Source: Tubulanus polymorphus
Lineage: Eukaryota > Nemertea > Palaeonemertea > Tubulaniformes > Tubulanidae
Direction: 5' to 3'
DNA length: 64,000 nt
Assembly (NCBI RefSeq): GCF_964204645.1
Contig: NC_134026.1
Location: forward strand, 24,756,650 to 24,820,649
Shown: positions 25,108 to 35,778 of the stretch, one piece after another
Layout: each line of letters opens with the position of its first letter
Numbering within the stretch: the stretch's first letter is position 1
Made by a program: the position numbers and the translations under genes
The notes under the pieces: model-generated
What the model saw: only the letters and a program-made list of their open reading frames with translations
What the model was told of the DNA's origin: nothing
Database searches by the model: none

Positions 25108-28100
25108 GATTGCGCCGAGCCAGGAGAAATTAGTATCCTGTGTCTGAATATTTGTGGTTTGAAATCTAGATCATATACTCTAGAGTTTGATAGTTTATGC
25201 AAGTCAGCTGATATTTTAGTTTTTTCTGAAACCAAACTTGATGATTCCGATGAATTGTGGGTAAAAGAGTATTTTAAAAGTGTCGGTTACGAAGTAGTCA
25301 TGAATAACAGATCAAATCTAGCTATAAGGAAATCTGGGGGAATCCTGGTTGCTTTTAAGCAAAGTCTAAACAGATATATTAAAACTATTCATAAATCAAC
25401 CAATATCATTCAATGGATTGAAATTGATAAGAGATTCCTAGGGTGGAAAAAACATTTGTTAATTGGAGGAGTATATATTCCCCCAGAAACTAGTAGATAT
25501 GGAAATATTAACTTATTCGATGAACTCGACACTGACGTTATAAACCGAATGAGTTCTACCGATGCTTATTTTTGTCTATGTGGCGATTTCAATGCCTACA
25601 CAAAGCAGTTATTAGACTATTTACCCCATGACGAAATACTCATGGAATTCCTAGGCCTAGACGAAGTTTTTGTGGAAGATCGTCATAACCTTGATGCACT
25701 AAAAATACAAGGTCTACTCAATAGGAAAAACAAAGACTCCTCTATCAATAATTGGGGTTATCGTTTGTTAGACTTTTGTAAAAATCACAACATGTTCATT
25801 GCAAATGGCAGATTAGGTAGGGATAAAGGAATCGGTGAGTACACGTGCATCAAAGGGGAAAATAACCATGTTATTGATTACTTTATTATGTCTCCCTATT
25901 TGTTGTCAAAATGCGTGAACTTCAATGTAAACGACTATGACCAAATGATTTCAGACGTACACTGTGCTGTTACGTGTTCCTTCTCTATTTCACACACGAG
26001 AAGTCCATATACAAATGTACAAAACATGCCTAACATACCAGGTAAAATTAAATGGAACAGTGGTCGAAGCGATGTTTTTAGAGAGGCAATCAACCAAACC
26101 GAATTGAATAAAATAAATATCGAACTTCAAAATGATATAATAGACAGCGCCTGTGCGAATAAGCGTATATGCGACATTTTAAATAAGGCGGCAGGGGCCA
26201 CAATGGGCCGAAGCCGGGTTAACTTTGACAAACCAAAAACTTTGTTACATGACTATAAAGTGAAACGAGACTGTAGAATTTATAGGAAAGCGAAAAGAAA
26301 TTATAAAAGATATCGATCCGTCCAAAATAGAACTAATCTGAATTCGGCGTATAAGAGGTATAAAACATCGATAAAGATATCAAAACAAAAGAAAGTTAAA
26401 TTGCACAATGACCAAATAGGAAAGTTAGCAAAAGACGATCCAAAAGCTTTTTGGAAATATTTCCGAAAGGAAAAACCAAATGAATGTAAAGCGTCGCTAG
26501 ATGATTTATTTGACCACTTTTCCGTCATTAACCAAAACCGTAGTGCAGAAAATGATAATCGTAATTTTTTCAATGTGAATGACTTCCTTCATGACCACAA
26601 TGATGATGCACTTAATAGGCTAATCACTGAGGGAGAAATATCTAAATGTATAAAATGCCTCAAAAATAATAAAGCCCCTGGAAACGACGAAATTTTAAAC
26701 GAATTCCTCAAAACTGCAGAAAATGAAATCATGCCTACCCTCGTTTTGTTGTTTAACAATATTTTGAAAACTGGCTGCATTCCGGAAGAGTGGGCTGTAG
26801 GTATTATCACTCCAATCTTTAAGAATAAGGGAGACCCTTCCAATCCGGATAACTACAGAGGAATTACTCTATTAAGCTGTATGAGCAAATTGTTTACGAG
26901 CCTGATTAATAAACGTTTAGAGGAGTTTTTGATGGATAACCAATTACTGAATGAAAATCAAGCTGGATTTCGAAAAAATCGTAATATCATGGACCATATT
27001 TTCACATTGCATTCTCTTATAGATATTCTGACTAGTAATAAGCGGAAGCTTTACTGTATATTTATTGATTACCAAAAAGCATTCGATACAATATGGAGAA
27101 AAGCACTGTGGCATAAATTAATTTTAACGGGAATTACAGGAAATATCCTCCGAGTGATTCATAACATGTATCAACATATTAAATCTAAGGTCAAGGTAAA
27201 CGATCGATTATCAGAAAGCATAGATAGTCAAATTGGGTTACGTCAAGGGGAAAATCTGTCACCAGTGCTTTTCTCCATATTTGTCAATGACCTCGAGTCT
27301 TTCTTATACGAGAAAGGGTGTCAAGGATTAGATTTCCAGCTGGATGATTTCTGGTTTAACATATTAATACTTTTATATGCCGACGATACTTTATTATTAT
27401 CTGACAATGCTTCCAAACTGCAAAATATACTTGACCATGTTGTGGATTACTGCCAAACATGGCAGTTAGTAATCAATGTCGAAAAAACCAAAGCCATAGT
27501 TTTCGAAAAAAGACGATCTAACAGACAGCCCATTTTCTATATCAGGGGGGTAGCCTTGGATACAGTATCTGACTTTAGATATTTGGGAGTACACTTTAAT
27601 TATACTGGAAATTTCGCTAAATGCAAAAAAGATATCTGTGACCAAGCAAAAAAAGCACTATTTTTTGTTCTTAAAAAAGTACAGCAATACTCCCTAACTA
27701 TAGACATTGCATTTAAAATTTTTGATGCAATGGTGGGATCGATCCTTACCTTTGGTAGTGAAATATGGGGTTTCTCGAACTTAGATGCAATCGAGAAAAT
27801 ACACCTAATGTTCTGCAAATACTTATTGAAATTGAAACGTGCAACTCCAAATGCTATGGTTTATGGAGAATTAGGTCGTTTTCCTTTTGAAATACAAATA
27901 AAAGTCAGAATGGTTAAGTTTTGGGGACATCTGATCACAGAGAGCAACACTCATTCTAGTAAAATGTATCGTATCCTAATAAAAAATCATGTAAATGGTA
28001 AGACCAGTAAATGGATCACTTGTATTCAGTCTATCTTAGAAAACTGTGGTCTAGGTTACATTTGGTACGAACAATCTTTCCCGAATATCCGGTATTTATC

Positions 28101-28545
28101 AGAAACTGTTGAATTATGTTTACAAGATCAATTCAAACAGAAATGGCACCAGACTATCGCAGCTTCAACAAAACTAGATACCTATAGAATTATTAAGCCG
28201 AATTGGGGGCGGGAAGTATGTTCATTAGCACTACCATTTGACCTCAGGACAAATGTAATACGGTTTCGTTGCTCTAATCATAATCTACCGATTGAAACAA
28301 GAAGATATGAAAATATCCCCCGAAATGAACGACTTTGTACCAAATGTAACCTAGGGCAAATCGGCGACGAATACCATTTTATAATGGAGTGTACTTTTTT
28401 CGAAAGTTTAAGAAGTCGGTACATACCGCAACAAATAGTAACGTTTCCTAATATAAGAAAATTTATGAACCTTTTTACGTCAGAAAACCCAAACGTCCTA
28501 AGGAATCTTGCAGTTTTTATAAAAAAGGCACATAGCCTCATCTAG
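25108..28545 (+). CDS. Retrotransposon endonuclease-reverse transcriptase
   Basis: More than 1,128 residues, fully open. The endonuclease starts only about ten codons after the upstream TAG: ILCLNICGLKSR, the catalytic glutamate in SETKLDD, GGVYIPPE, CGDFNAYT, VIDYFIMS, SDVH. Counting residues from 25159, the reverse transcriptase covers roughly residues 480-800, with KAPGNDEILNEFL, NYRGITLLSCMSKLF, NQAGFRKNRN, FIDYQKAFDTIW, GLRQGENLSPVLFSIF and the catalytic YADD near residue 740. Near residue 1059 is a C-x2-C-x9-H-x4-C knuckle (CTKC...H....C), common in several LINE clades. The first in-frame ATG lies beyond the first endonuclease motifs. The clade was not resolved by eye (Jockey/CR1/RTE-X type group). 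The intact frame suggests recent insertion. Confidence 0.92.
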   Translation, partial: DCAEPGEISILCLNICGLKSRSYTLEFDSLCKSADILVFSETKLDDSDELWVKEYFKSVGYEVVMNNRSNLAIRKSGGILVAFKQSLNRYIKTIHKSTNIIQWIEIDKRFLGWKKHLLIGGVYIPPETSRYGNINLFDELDTDVINRMSSTDAYFCLCGDFNAYTKQLLDYLPHDEILMEFLGLDEVFVEDRHNLDALKIQGLLNRKNKDSSINNWGYRLLDFCKNHNMFIANGRLGRDKGIGEYTCIKGENNHVIDYFIMSPYLLSKCVNFNVNDYDQMISDVHCAVTCSFSISHTRSPYTNVQNMPNIPGKIKWNSGRSDVFREAINQTELNKINIELQNDIIDSACANKRICDILNKAAGATMGRSRVNFDKPKTLLHDYKVKRDCRIYRKAKRNYKRYRSVQNRTNLNSAYKRYKTSIKISKQKKVKLHNDQIGKLAKDDPKAFWKYFRKEKPNECKASLDDLFDHFSVINQNRSAENDNRNFFNVNDFLHDHNDDALNRLITEGEISKCIKCLKNNKAPGNDEILNEFLKTAENEIMPTLVLLFNNILKTGCIPEEWAVGIITPIFKNKGDPSNPDNYRGITLLSCMSKLFTSLINKRLEEFLMDNQLLNENQAGFRKNRNIMDHIFTLHSLIDILTSNKRKLYCIFIDYQKAFDTIWRKALWHKLILTGITGNILRVIHNMYQHIKSKVKVNDRLSESIDSQIGLRQGENLSPVLFSIFVNDLESFLYEKGCQGLDFQLDDFWFNILILLYADDTLLLSDNASKLQNILDHVVDYCQTWQLVINVEKTKAIVFEKRRSNRQPIFYIRGVALDTVSDFRYLGVHFNYTGNFAKCKKDICDQAKKALFFVLKKVQQYSLTIDIAFKIFDAMVGSILTFGSEIWGFSNLDAIEKIHLMFCKYLLKLKRATPNAMVYGELGRFPFEIQIKVRMVKFWGHLITESNTHSSKMYRILIKNHVNGKTSKWITCIQSILENCGLGYIWYEQSFPNIRYLSETVELCLQDQFKQKWHQTIAASTKLDTYRIIKPNWGREVCSLALPFDLRTNVIRFRCSNHNLPIETRRYENIPRNERLCTKCNLGQIGDEYHFIMECTFFESLRSRYIPQQIVTFPNIRKFMNLFTSENPNVLRNLAVFIKKAHSLI

Positions 28546-28735
28546 CCTCACCTCATCGCTGTTCCTGGTATACACGAACTTTTCAAAATAACTTTTCAAT
28601 TGTAAATATAACTAGTTATTGTATGACTAGCAACTGTTATTGTATAACTGCAAACTGTTTATTTTGTATGTATCCTGTGCTCGCAAAAAATGTACAATTT
28701 TCTGGAGCAATAAATTTAAATCTAAAAAAATCTAT

Positions 28736-29485
28736 CCTTATCCAATCCATAGATATGGACGAAATAGAAGAAAATGAATTGGAAAAATAGGGAGAAAGTT
28801 CAACCATGTGGATGCAGCGGGTACCCAAGAACATGGCGCCTGTACACTGTATAAGGGCTTGATATGGTATGATTTGCATCGTAACAGAGATCTGGTGTAG
28901 TTATCGTTTCGAGCCCATCGAGTGTCATACAAGTTTAACTTAATGCCTAGTCAATAAAACAAGCACCTGGAGCACTGGAGCAATGGGAATTTATTCTACA
29001 TAAATCATTTTTTGCAGATATTTTCCATTTTTGCTCTGTGGAACCTGTATTCCTTTTATGTAGTAGCTGACAGAGATTAGTAGACAGACATTATCTACCG
29101 ACACAAACAATTTCGTTTGTCTGAACATTAGCGAATCTCTAATACTCGTGTATTTGATTTGTTGAAGCTGCAGCAGAATTCACGTGAGTTAATAGAAATA
29201 TTATTTAAATGTATTATCATATGTATTATCATACCAACTAAAAATACCACCTGACGCTCGGACTGTTGAATACATAAATCGTGGCGAACGATTAACATAT
29301 GTTTTGCAACGCATAGTTTTTAATTTCTTTGCGAGCATTTTGTTCACTGGTCATCTATCATCAAAAATACAGGAAGATACACTTTTGTTACTGACTCCTT
29401 CGGAAATTGAGTGAAAAATACTTGATTTGTTTAGATAATACAGAATTTAGAAAAAATCATCGAACATTCATTATGGATCAATCAA
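28736..29485. other. Intergenic S4-retrotransposon
   Basis: No gene. The part from about 29096 to 29300 is a copy of a locus-specific repeat also found downstream of S5 and S7 (listed separately). Confidence 0.5.
29096..29300. repeat. Locus repeat R, copy 1
   Basis: Begins TACCGACACAAACAATTTCG. A ~200-base sequence shared with 33063-33263 and 39038-39235. It lies 3' of S4 and is part of the duplicated DNA of the array, not a recognised transposon. Confidence 0.7.
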
Positions 29486-32477
29486 TCATTGTGAGTCTCT
29501 GTTATAAGCTACATTTTCATTTTCTGCTTCGTTCGTCATTGAATCTCTGATGCTAAATGCGATGTCATCATACTCATCATTCTTCGCCCACGCCTGGACT
29601 TCGCCACTTCCGAGGATTTTGTATATCAATGCCCCAAATAATCCGATTCCAGTACAAATGTAGAAAAATATCTGCCACTCAGCTCTTGTTTGCTGCAAGA
29701 AAAAGATACGTCTATTATCTACAGTAGACTGCGATTAAGTAATCAGATTGATTACTTCAAGCCTACATTGGCCGCTGTAGTTTGCATTTATACACGCGCG
29801 CATCGTAAACGAACCGAAACTGAGAAATGTGGTCGCAGAGTTTCACTCAAAACTATTGAATTATTTTTTGTCTGAAATTTGATATACAGAAGGAAACCCT
29901 CGGCGATTCACTATGGTGATCATATGAAATTAAGAGATTAATGTAATGTTCCACTTATTGAGACTGCCGTTTGGTTCAGGAAATCCATATTTTCATCCAT
30001 TGATTTTACCTGTAACCGCTTAATTGGGTAAGGTCCCAACTGTACCGGTTTAGGCGGAGTACCTATAATGATTTGCCTGCTGTTTGCCACGGGGAATAAA
30101 CAACTTAACTTACGAGGTATTTTCAACTTACGTTTTTAGTTAAGATTCCAACAAGAGCTGATCCAAGTACACCTGCTAGCGAAAATAAGGTTGATACAAT
30201 ACCCATCAATAAACCGGCATATTTTGGTGCTATATCGATAGGGTTAGTATAACAAACACTGTATGAACATCCTAACATAGCGAGTCCAGCAATGAGAAGA
30301 ATTAACGCCACGACCACATGTGAGCAATCTAAGAATCCTAAAATAAAGATCAGGATGGCGGAAAAAGTCATACCTGAAAATAAACAGTATCCCAGTCAAA
30401 GATTAAGAATTTGTTCTAGATTTATTTAAAAAGAAAATAAAACACGGTTCAAAAATAACCCACCAACACAGTAAAACACTTTCCGTACCCACGTGATACT
30501 GGACGGATATTTCCTAATGAGATAATCAGACATGAAACCGGACAGAATTAGAAATAGCCACATCATAGCCATTGCTAAAGATGAAAATACTCCATTCTGA
30601 AAAAGAAAATGTTCTAATGTTCAGAATTAACATAGGATATTGAACGCCAGTTGTACGCCAGTCTTTAATCACGTGACACTTACCGATCTTATGTCGAGTT
30701 TAAGGACATCATTTATATAGGATGGCACCGACAACAGAAATGTCAAGTTTAACCAACCGAAACAAAAGAACCCGATAGTTAAGGCCCACACAGGACCAGA
30801 CTTGACAACCTTTGACCAAGGAACATCTCCTAATTTCTACAAGGAATATGCAGCAAGTTTAAGATAATTGTGTAATGATTTTTGTTAGCCAGCGGATTTG
30901 CAAACGTACTAATTTATTTGTTTTATCCATCTGCCCGACAAGAGAATCTTGTATGTAATTTCTCTCGGCTGCTGATATTCGGGGATGTTCCTCGGGTGAA
31001 TCATAAGCGATAATAAACCAGCATATACAACAAACACACGATATTCCACCAAATATGTAGAAAATTGACGGCCATCCCAAATATGCACACAAAATCCCGG
31101 AAACCATCTGAGTTACAACAGTTCCCACTTGGTTACCTGAAACTCCAGAAGTCTTGGAAATAAGACAAAATTGTTAATCCAGCATCGTTCTACGTGTATA
31201 ATGTGTACGTACCGGCGAAAGAAACAATAGTCAGTTTAGTTCTCTCTTGAGGTGGAGCCCATGCCGCCCATAACGCAACTCCTGTCGGTAATGCAAAACC
31301 CTGAAAAAGGAGCATTGAAAGAACACTTATTTTCTAATTAGTTTGCGAGCATGGCGAAACGTAGCTAATTCTGTTTGTAAGATCTACCTGGCAAAGACCT
31401 GTGATGAATCGAAGTGCGATGACAAGGTAAGGACTAACTGTAGAAGCAATTGGAATCAACAATGTGGCAACAGCCGATACTGCAGTAGTGATTCCGAATA
31501 CAATACGTCCTCCATACTTCGTGATGATTATACCCGCCGGTAAATGAATTACTACATAACCCCAAAATATCGAACTTAGTATCAAACCTTGAGTTTCTTT
31601 CAACCAAATGAAACTTCCTTCCTGAATTAATGAGAAGTCATGCAAACTACAATTCTTGAAGATTTTGCAGGCTCGCGCTTTCTTAATGCAGATTAGCCCA
31701 TTGGCATATGATTTTGTACTATCGAAAAGCAACACTTCGCCAAACTAAGATACCAAATGCAAGCTAAGATATTCCATTTTTTTCAATCAGTGAGTTCCCG
31801 CATTTTCATTTTTTGATTGAAATGTTTGCTGTCATACAAAAGCTAGAACGAAATAGGAACTTTAGAGGATTATGTACTGTACATACCTGATATTTGGATT
31901 TGTGACCGAAACTCAAATTTGAAGAACATTTTACGCTATCATCATTGTGCAATATCCAATGTCCTTCCGATAACTCATTAACAGCAGTATGGTTAACCAT
32001 ACAGACTATTGCTACGCTTATAGTAGCTCTTACAGCAGCCATTGAAAAAAGTCCAAATGACACCACGAAAGCCAGCGCCAAGCGGCATGATCCGATCCAT
32101 TTATCTAGTTTACAAAATACACATACACCCGTAGATATATTTTCCAAGATCTCGCGGATCGTAGAAATTGTTTTGATCTAATAAGAACTTCAGTACACCT
32201 GCTCGATCTGCATTTGTCGCTTTTTTATTCGATTAGAAAATTTAATACGTCACAGAATTTCATTAAAAGGCTTTGTTACGTCTCGTGAATCTGATAATAT
32301 TATAAGATAAAGACATTCTGATTGAAAAAAAAACATATTGTGCTCTCTAATAAGGGGCAGGCCAAATTTGTTGCGGCCGGGCAAATTCGTAGCTGTGTGA
32401 TCGCTCGTATATTGTTTTGATACGAGATTTTGAGTAGTTACAAATCCGTACTTACCACCCTCACCTGGATCAACCAT
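29486..32477 (-). CDS. SLC17 family transporter S4 (type A)
   Basis: Exons: 32456-32477, 31887-32104, 31388-31621, 31213-31300, 30910-31136, 30684-30836, 30464-30596, 30132-30373, 29486-29692, giving 507 residues. Start MVDPGEG. All splice sites are GT-AG and all frames are open. It is most similar to S6 and S8: shared [37 protein letters not shown] and [13 protein letters not shown]1 arginine present ([15 protein letters not shown]). TM4 is GLCQ-GFALPTGV, with Q for the coupling glutamate and V for the histidine. WAPPQERTK replaces the usual PPLERSR. N-glycosylation sites NHTA and NLS in the first luminal loop. The intron before exon 9 (439 bases) is homologous to that of S8 but missing from S6. 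Substrate unknown. Confidence 0.88.
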
Positions 32478-32882
32478 ATTGTTTAATGATGAGTATACAG
32501 TTGTGAATTTGCAGTGTTTTAATTTGAAACGTAACAGGTTTTCATTTGAATAAAGCATATCACGTAAGATCCCTAATTAATTTTCAGGGCCAATAATGCA
32601 TATCGCATGGATGTATTAAATAGAGTTTACAATGTAGAGCTTTAGTTTATACGTCCATAGATAAGGCAATATTTGAACATTTCAACGTCAGATATTTCGT
32701 TTAGCCGTTGTTGTCACTAGGACAATCGATTTGACTTAACATAATACGTACTAAGTGATTCCCGTAATTCCATTACATGAAATGCGCGTTGCGCTATGTT
32801 ACTTAAACGTATGTATTAGAATAGGATTTCTTCGATCATAATTATTCAGAATAAGGAGATCATGTTGAGGGATACTGAAATA

Positions 32883-33062
32883 GTTTGTTATTGCTCCGAC
32901 AACTGCGGGAGCAAGGGGTCCAGATCACGCAGCAAATGTGTTCCTGATACCGAACGGAATTCCAGCGTATCGCAATATCCACATAATTACATAGAATGAC
33001 ACTGACAGCACAATCTATAGTCGCTACTCCAGCCGCCAGTAAAAGACAGTGCTAGAATTGGT
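32883..33062 (-). pseudogene. Decayed SLC17 exon 8, S1/S9 type
   Basis: About 180 bases closely follow exon 8 of S9 (positions 46386-46580) on the minus strand, with substitutions and small indels that break the frame; for example, the segment for APRYAGIL is disrupted. It resembles S9 far more than the S2-S8 type. It is therefore a relic of a sialin-type gene once located inside the array. Confidence 0.75.
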
Positions 33063-33263
33063 TTACCGACACAATCAATTTTGTTTGTCTGAACATTAGC
33101 GAATCTCTTATGTTCGCGCCTCTAGATATGTAGAATTTGCAGAAGTAACAGAGAATGAACATTTACACGTATTATCATATGTATTATTAACCAAACCACA
33201 AAATCGACCACCGGACACTCAGATTGATGAATACGATGAATAATGACGAATGATTGATATCGG
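33063..33263. repeat. Locus repeat R, copy 2
   Basis: Starts TACCGACACAATCAATTTTG. Matches 29096-29300 and 39038-39235. It ends right beside the S5 stop codon, so it is the 3' flank of S5. Confidence 0.7.
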
Positions 33264-33265
33264 CT

Positions 33266-35502
33266 TCAATTGTGTAAAGTCTTTACTGCATTTTCAGTCA
33301 GGCCGTGATTTTCATCAATATTTGGGTTTGGTAGATTCTGCTCTGCTAAGTCTTCATAATCATTATATCTAGCCCATGATTGGACTTCGCCACGTCCTAG
33401 TATTAAGTAAATTAACGCACCAAACAGTCCAATTCCTGTGCATATGTAGAAAAATATTTGCCACTCCGCTCTTGTTTGCTGAAAATTTTAACTCGAGAGT
33501 GATAAACAAACTTGTGTAGATAATTTGTCAATAATCGTGATGACAATTAACTTGACTTTACTTACGTGTTTTGTAATGACTCCAGCGATTGCCGGTCCAA
33601 TTACACCCGCAACGGATGCAAATGTTACCGCGCAACCCACCAACAAACCAGCGTATTTTGGGGCTATATCAACTTCGTTACAGAAAGCTACACCACAAGG
33701 GCCACCCAAACTCGCCATTCCAGCCACAAGGGAAAATAAAGCCAAACCGACATCAGAACAATCGAAAAATCCCAAAATTAACAGGAAAAGAGATGTTAAC
33801 GCCATACCTAAAAGGAAACATTTCCCTAGTATAAGTATATGCTTTTCATTTTTAGTAAAAGGATATATTACATATATGAATATATTAAACTTCTCACCAG
33901 TTGAAAAATATGTTTTCCGTATGACTGTTATCTTATCGGGAAATCTTTTGATCAGAAAATCCGCTGAAATCCCCGAAAGTACAAGGACGAGCCACATCAT
34001 GCCATTGCAAAATGCTGAAAATGCTCCATTCTACATGGAAGATAAATCGTAGGTTTTCAAATGATCATTTAGTGATTGAAGAATCAGGTGTTGGTTTACT
34101 TTTAGGAGGAACTAAATATTTTGCTCACCGACTTAATATCGAGTTTAAGAACTTCATTGATGTAGGATGGAGCTATCATGAGAAACGTTTTGTTTAACCA
34201 AGCGAAACAAAATTTTCCGATGTGCAAACCCCAAACAGGACGAGACGTGAGTATTCTATACCAAGGAACATCTTCTAATTTCTACAAGAAACATCTGATA
34301 CCATTTTAAGTTCGTTAAGATTAAGCGTATCAAATCTTAGCAACTATGGTCTTTGAAAACGTACTAATTTATTCGTTTTTTCTATTTGCCCGGAAAGAGA
34401 ATCCTGAATATGTTTTTTCTCTGCTGCTGATATTCGGGGATGTTCTTCCGGTGAATCATAGGCGATGATAAACCAGCATACACACCAAACACATGACAAT
34501 CCACCGAAAGTGTAGAAAATCGACGGCCATCCGAAGTAATCACAAAATAATCCAGAGACCAGTAGAGTCGCTACAGATCCAATTTGCACACCTGAATTCA
34601 GATCTCTCGATATATTAGGATACTGTTATACATATTTTGGGACATAGAACTTATGATGACTACACCTGCAAATGACATAATAGTTAGTCTACTTCTTTCT
34701 GAAGGTGGGGCCCAGGATGCCCACAAAGAAAACCCTGCAGGATATGCAACACCCTGAAATAGAATATGTTCATTCTAAACATTAATAAAATTCGTTACAG
34801 TGACAAAACCCAATGGAGGAGAGATATTTGAGTTATTAAACTAAACCAATTTACATTACCTGACATAGACCAATAATTACTCGAAGTGCGATGACAAGAT
34901 AAGGACTGACTGTTGACGCGATTGGAATCAACAATGTAGCAACAGCTGATACTGCAGTAGTGGTTCCAAATATAATGCGCCCTCCATACTTTGTGACGAT
35001 TACTCCAGCCGGCACGGAAGTAATTAGATAACCCCAATATACCGAGCTAAGTATCAAACCTTGAATTTCTTTCGACCAAATGAGATTTCCTTCCTGATTT
35101 TAGATATTGAAAGTTGAATGTATTCTTTGGAATGTAAAAATGTTCTTTGCGATTGCGTTTTATATTTTTGGCTGTACCTCATATTTGGAGTTATGGCCAA
35201 AACTCAAATTTGATGAACACTTTACATCTTCATCATTGAACAAATTCCGCTCTGTTAAATCTTTCACAGCTGTCTGATTCACCATACAAACTATAGCCAC
35301 ACTAAGAGTAGTTCTTACAGCAGCCATAGAAAAAAATCCGAAAGAAGCTACGAATGCCAGAGCCAAACGTAACGAGCCAATCAATGTACCTAGATAATGG
35401 ACCAAAACCTTCGAATGATGGCTGAATATCCCATATCGATATGTTGTTCAAATACAATGTATGTGGTATAATATACTTACCACCTTGAGTTTGATAAACC
35501 AT
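33266..35502 (-). CDS. SLC17 family transporter S5 (type B)
   Basis: Exons: 35481-35502, 35178-35389, 34860-35093, 34666-34753, 34365-34591, 34129-34281, 33898-34030, 33566-33807, 33266-33478, giving 507 residues. Start MVYQTQG. Frame and splice sites are intact. It is very close to S7 (same [41 protein letters not shown]). TM4 is [12 protein letters not shown], with Q for E. Exon 3 has IWSKEIQG rather than the IWLKETQG of the A type. The first luminal loop has NQTA and a shortened segment before CSSNLSFG. The C-tail has 71 codons in exon 9, ending HGLTENAVKTLHN. Predicted 12-TM transporter; substrate unknown. Confidence 0.88.
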
Positions 35503-35778
35503 GTTTCAGTTCACGATGCATGGACATCATATACACACGCAAAAAAGCACATGGCGCACAGATCAATTAACATATTGAATACCGACTGATACTTTTTCAG
35601 CACAAAAACATATAACAAGTTAAGAAGATTTATTTTCCCGTAGTAATTCTGTATAGAAAATATGTAAATACACGTATTACAATAAATAAATAATCATCAA
35701 AAATATAAGTCCCCTGATTTATTACGGTTTAAATGAGTCCAATGACATCCATCAGTCCATCAGTCCATCAGTGTTCTA
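35503..35778. other. Short intergenic S6-S5
   Basis: Homologous to 41479-41890 between S8 and S7, which is longer because of inserted sequence around 41606-41800. It must hold the S5 promoter. Nothing else was seen. Confidence 0.45.

Larger units (their letters stand above)
24619..28735 (+). mobile_element. 5'-truncated non-LTR retrotransposon (EN+RT)
   Basis: A LINE-type element: an ORF1 remnant, an apurinic-type endonuclease, reverse transcriptase, a C-terminal zinc knuckle and a short 3' UTR with AATAAA at 28709-28714. It has a different codon and base texture from its surroundings. No start codon exists in the ORF1 frame, and an in-frame TAA lies at 24616-24618, as expected for a 5' truncation. 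The exact 5' junction and target-site duplication were not found. The 3' end is near 28735, just after an A-rich tail (ATCTAAAAAAATC). It lies between SLC17 S3 and S4, next to a decayed SLC17 exon. Confidence 0.9.
32478..33265. other. Intergenic S5-S4
   Basis: No intact gene. It contains a decayed SLC17 exon 8 (32883-33062) fused directly to locus repeat R copy 2 (33063-33263), both listed separately. Confidence 0.5.

Noticed and set aside
24619-28735. LTR retrotransposon or virus
   Set aside because: There is an apurinic-type endonuclease and LINE-type RT, with no LTR, protease, integrase or envelope.
33525-34052. Plus-strand open frames opposite SLC17 exons, also at 39553-39813
   Set aside because: They mirror conserved minus-strand exons and have no independent domain or splice support.
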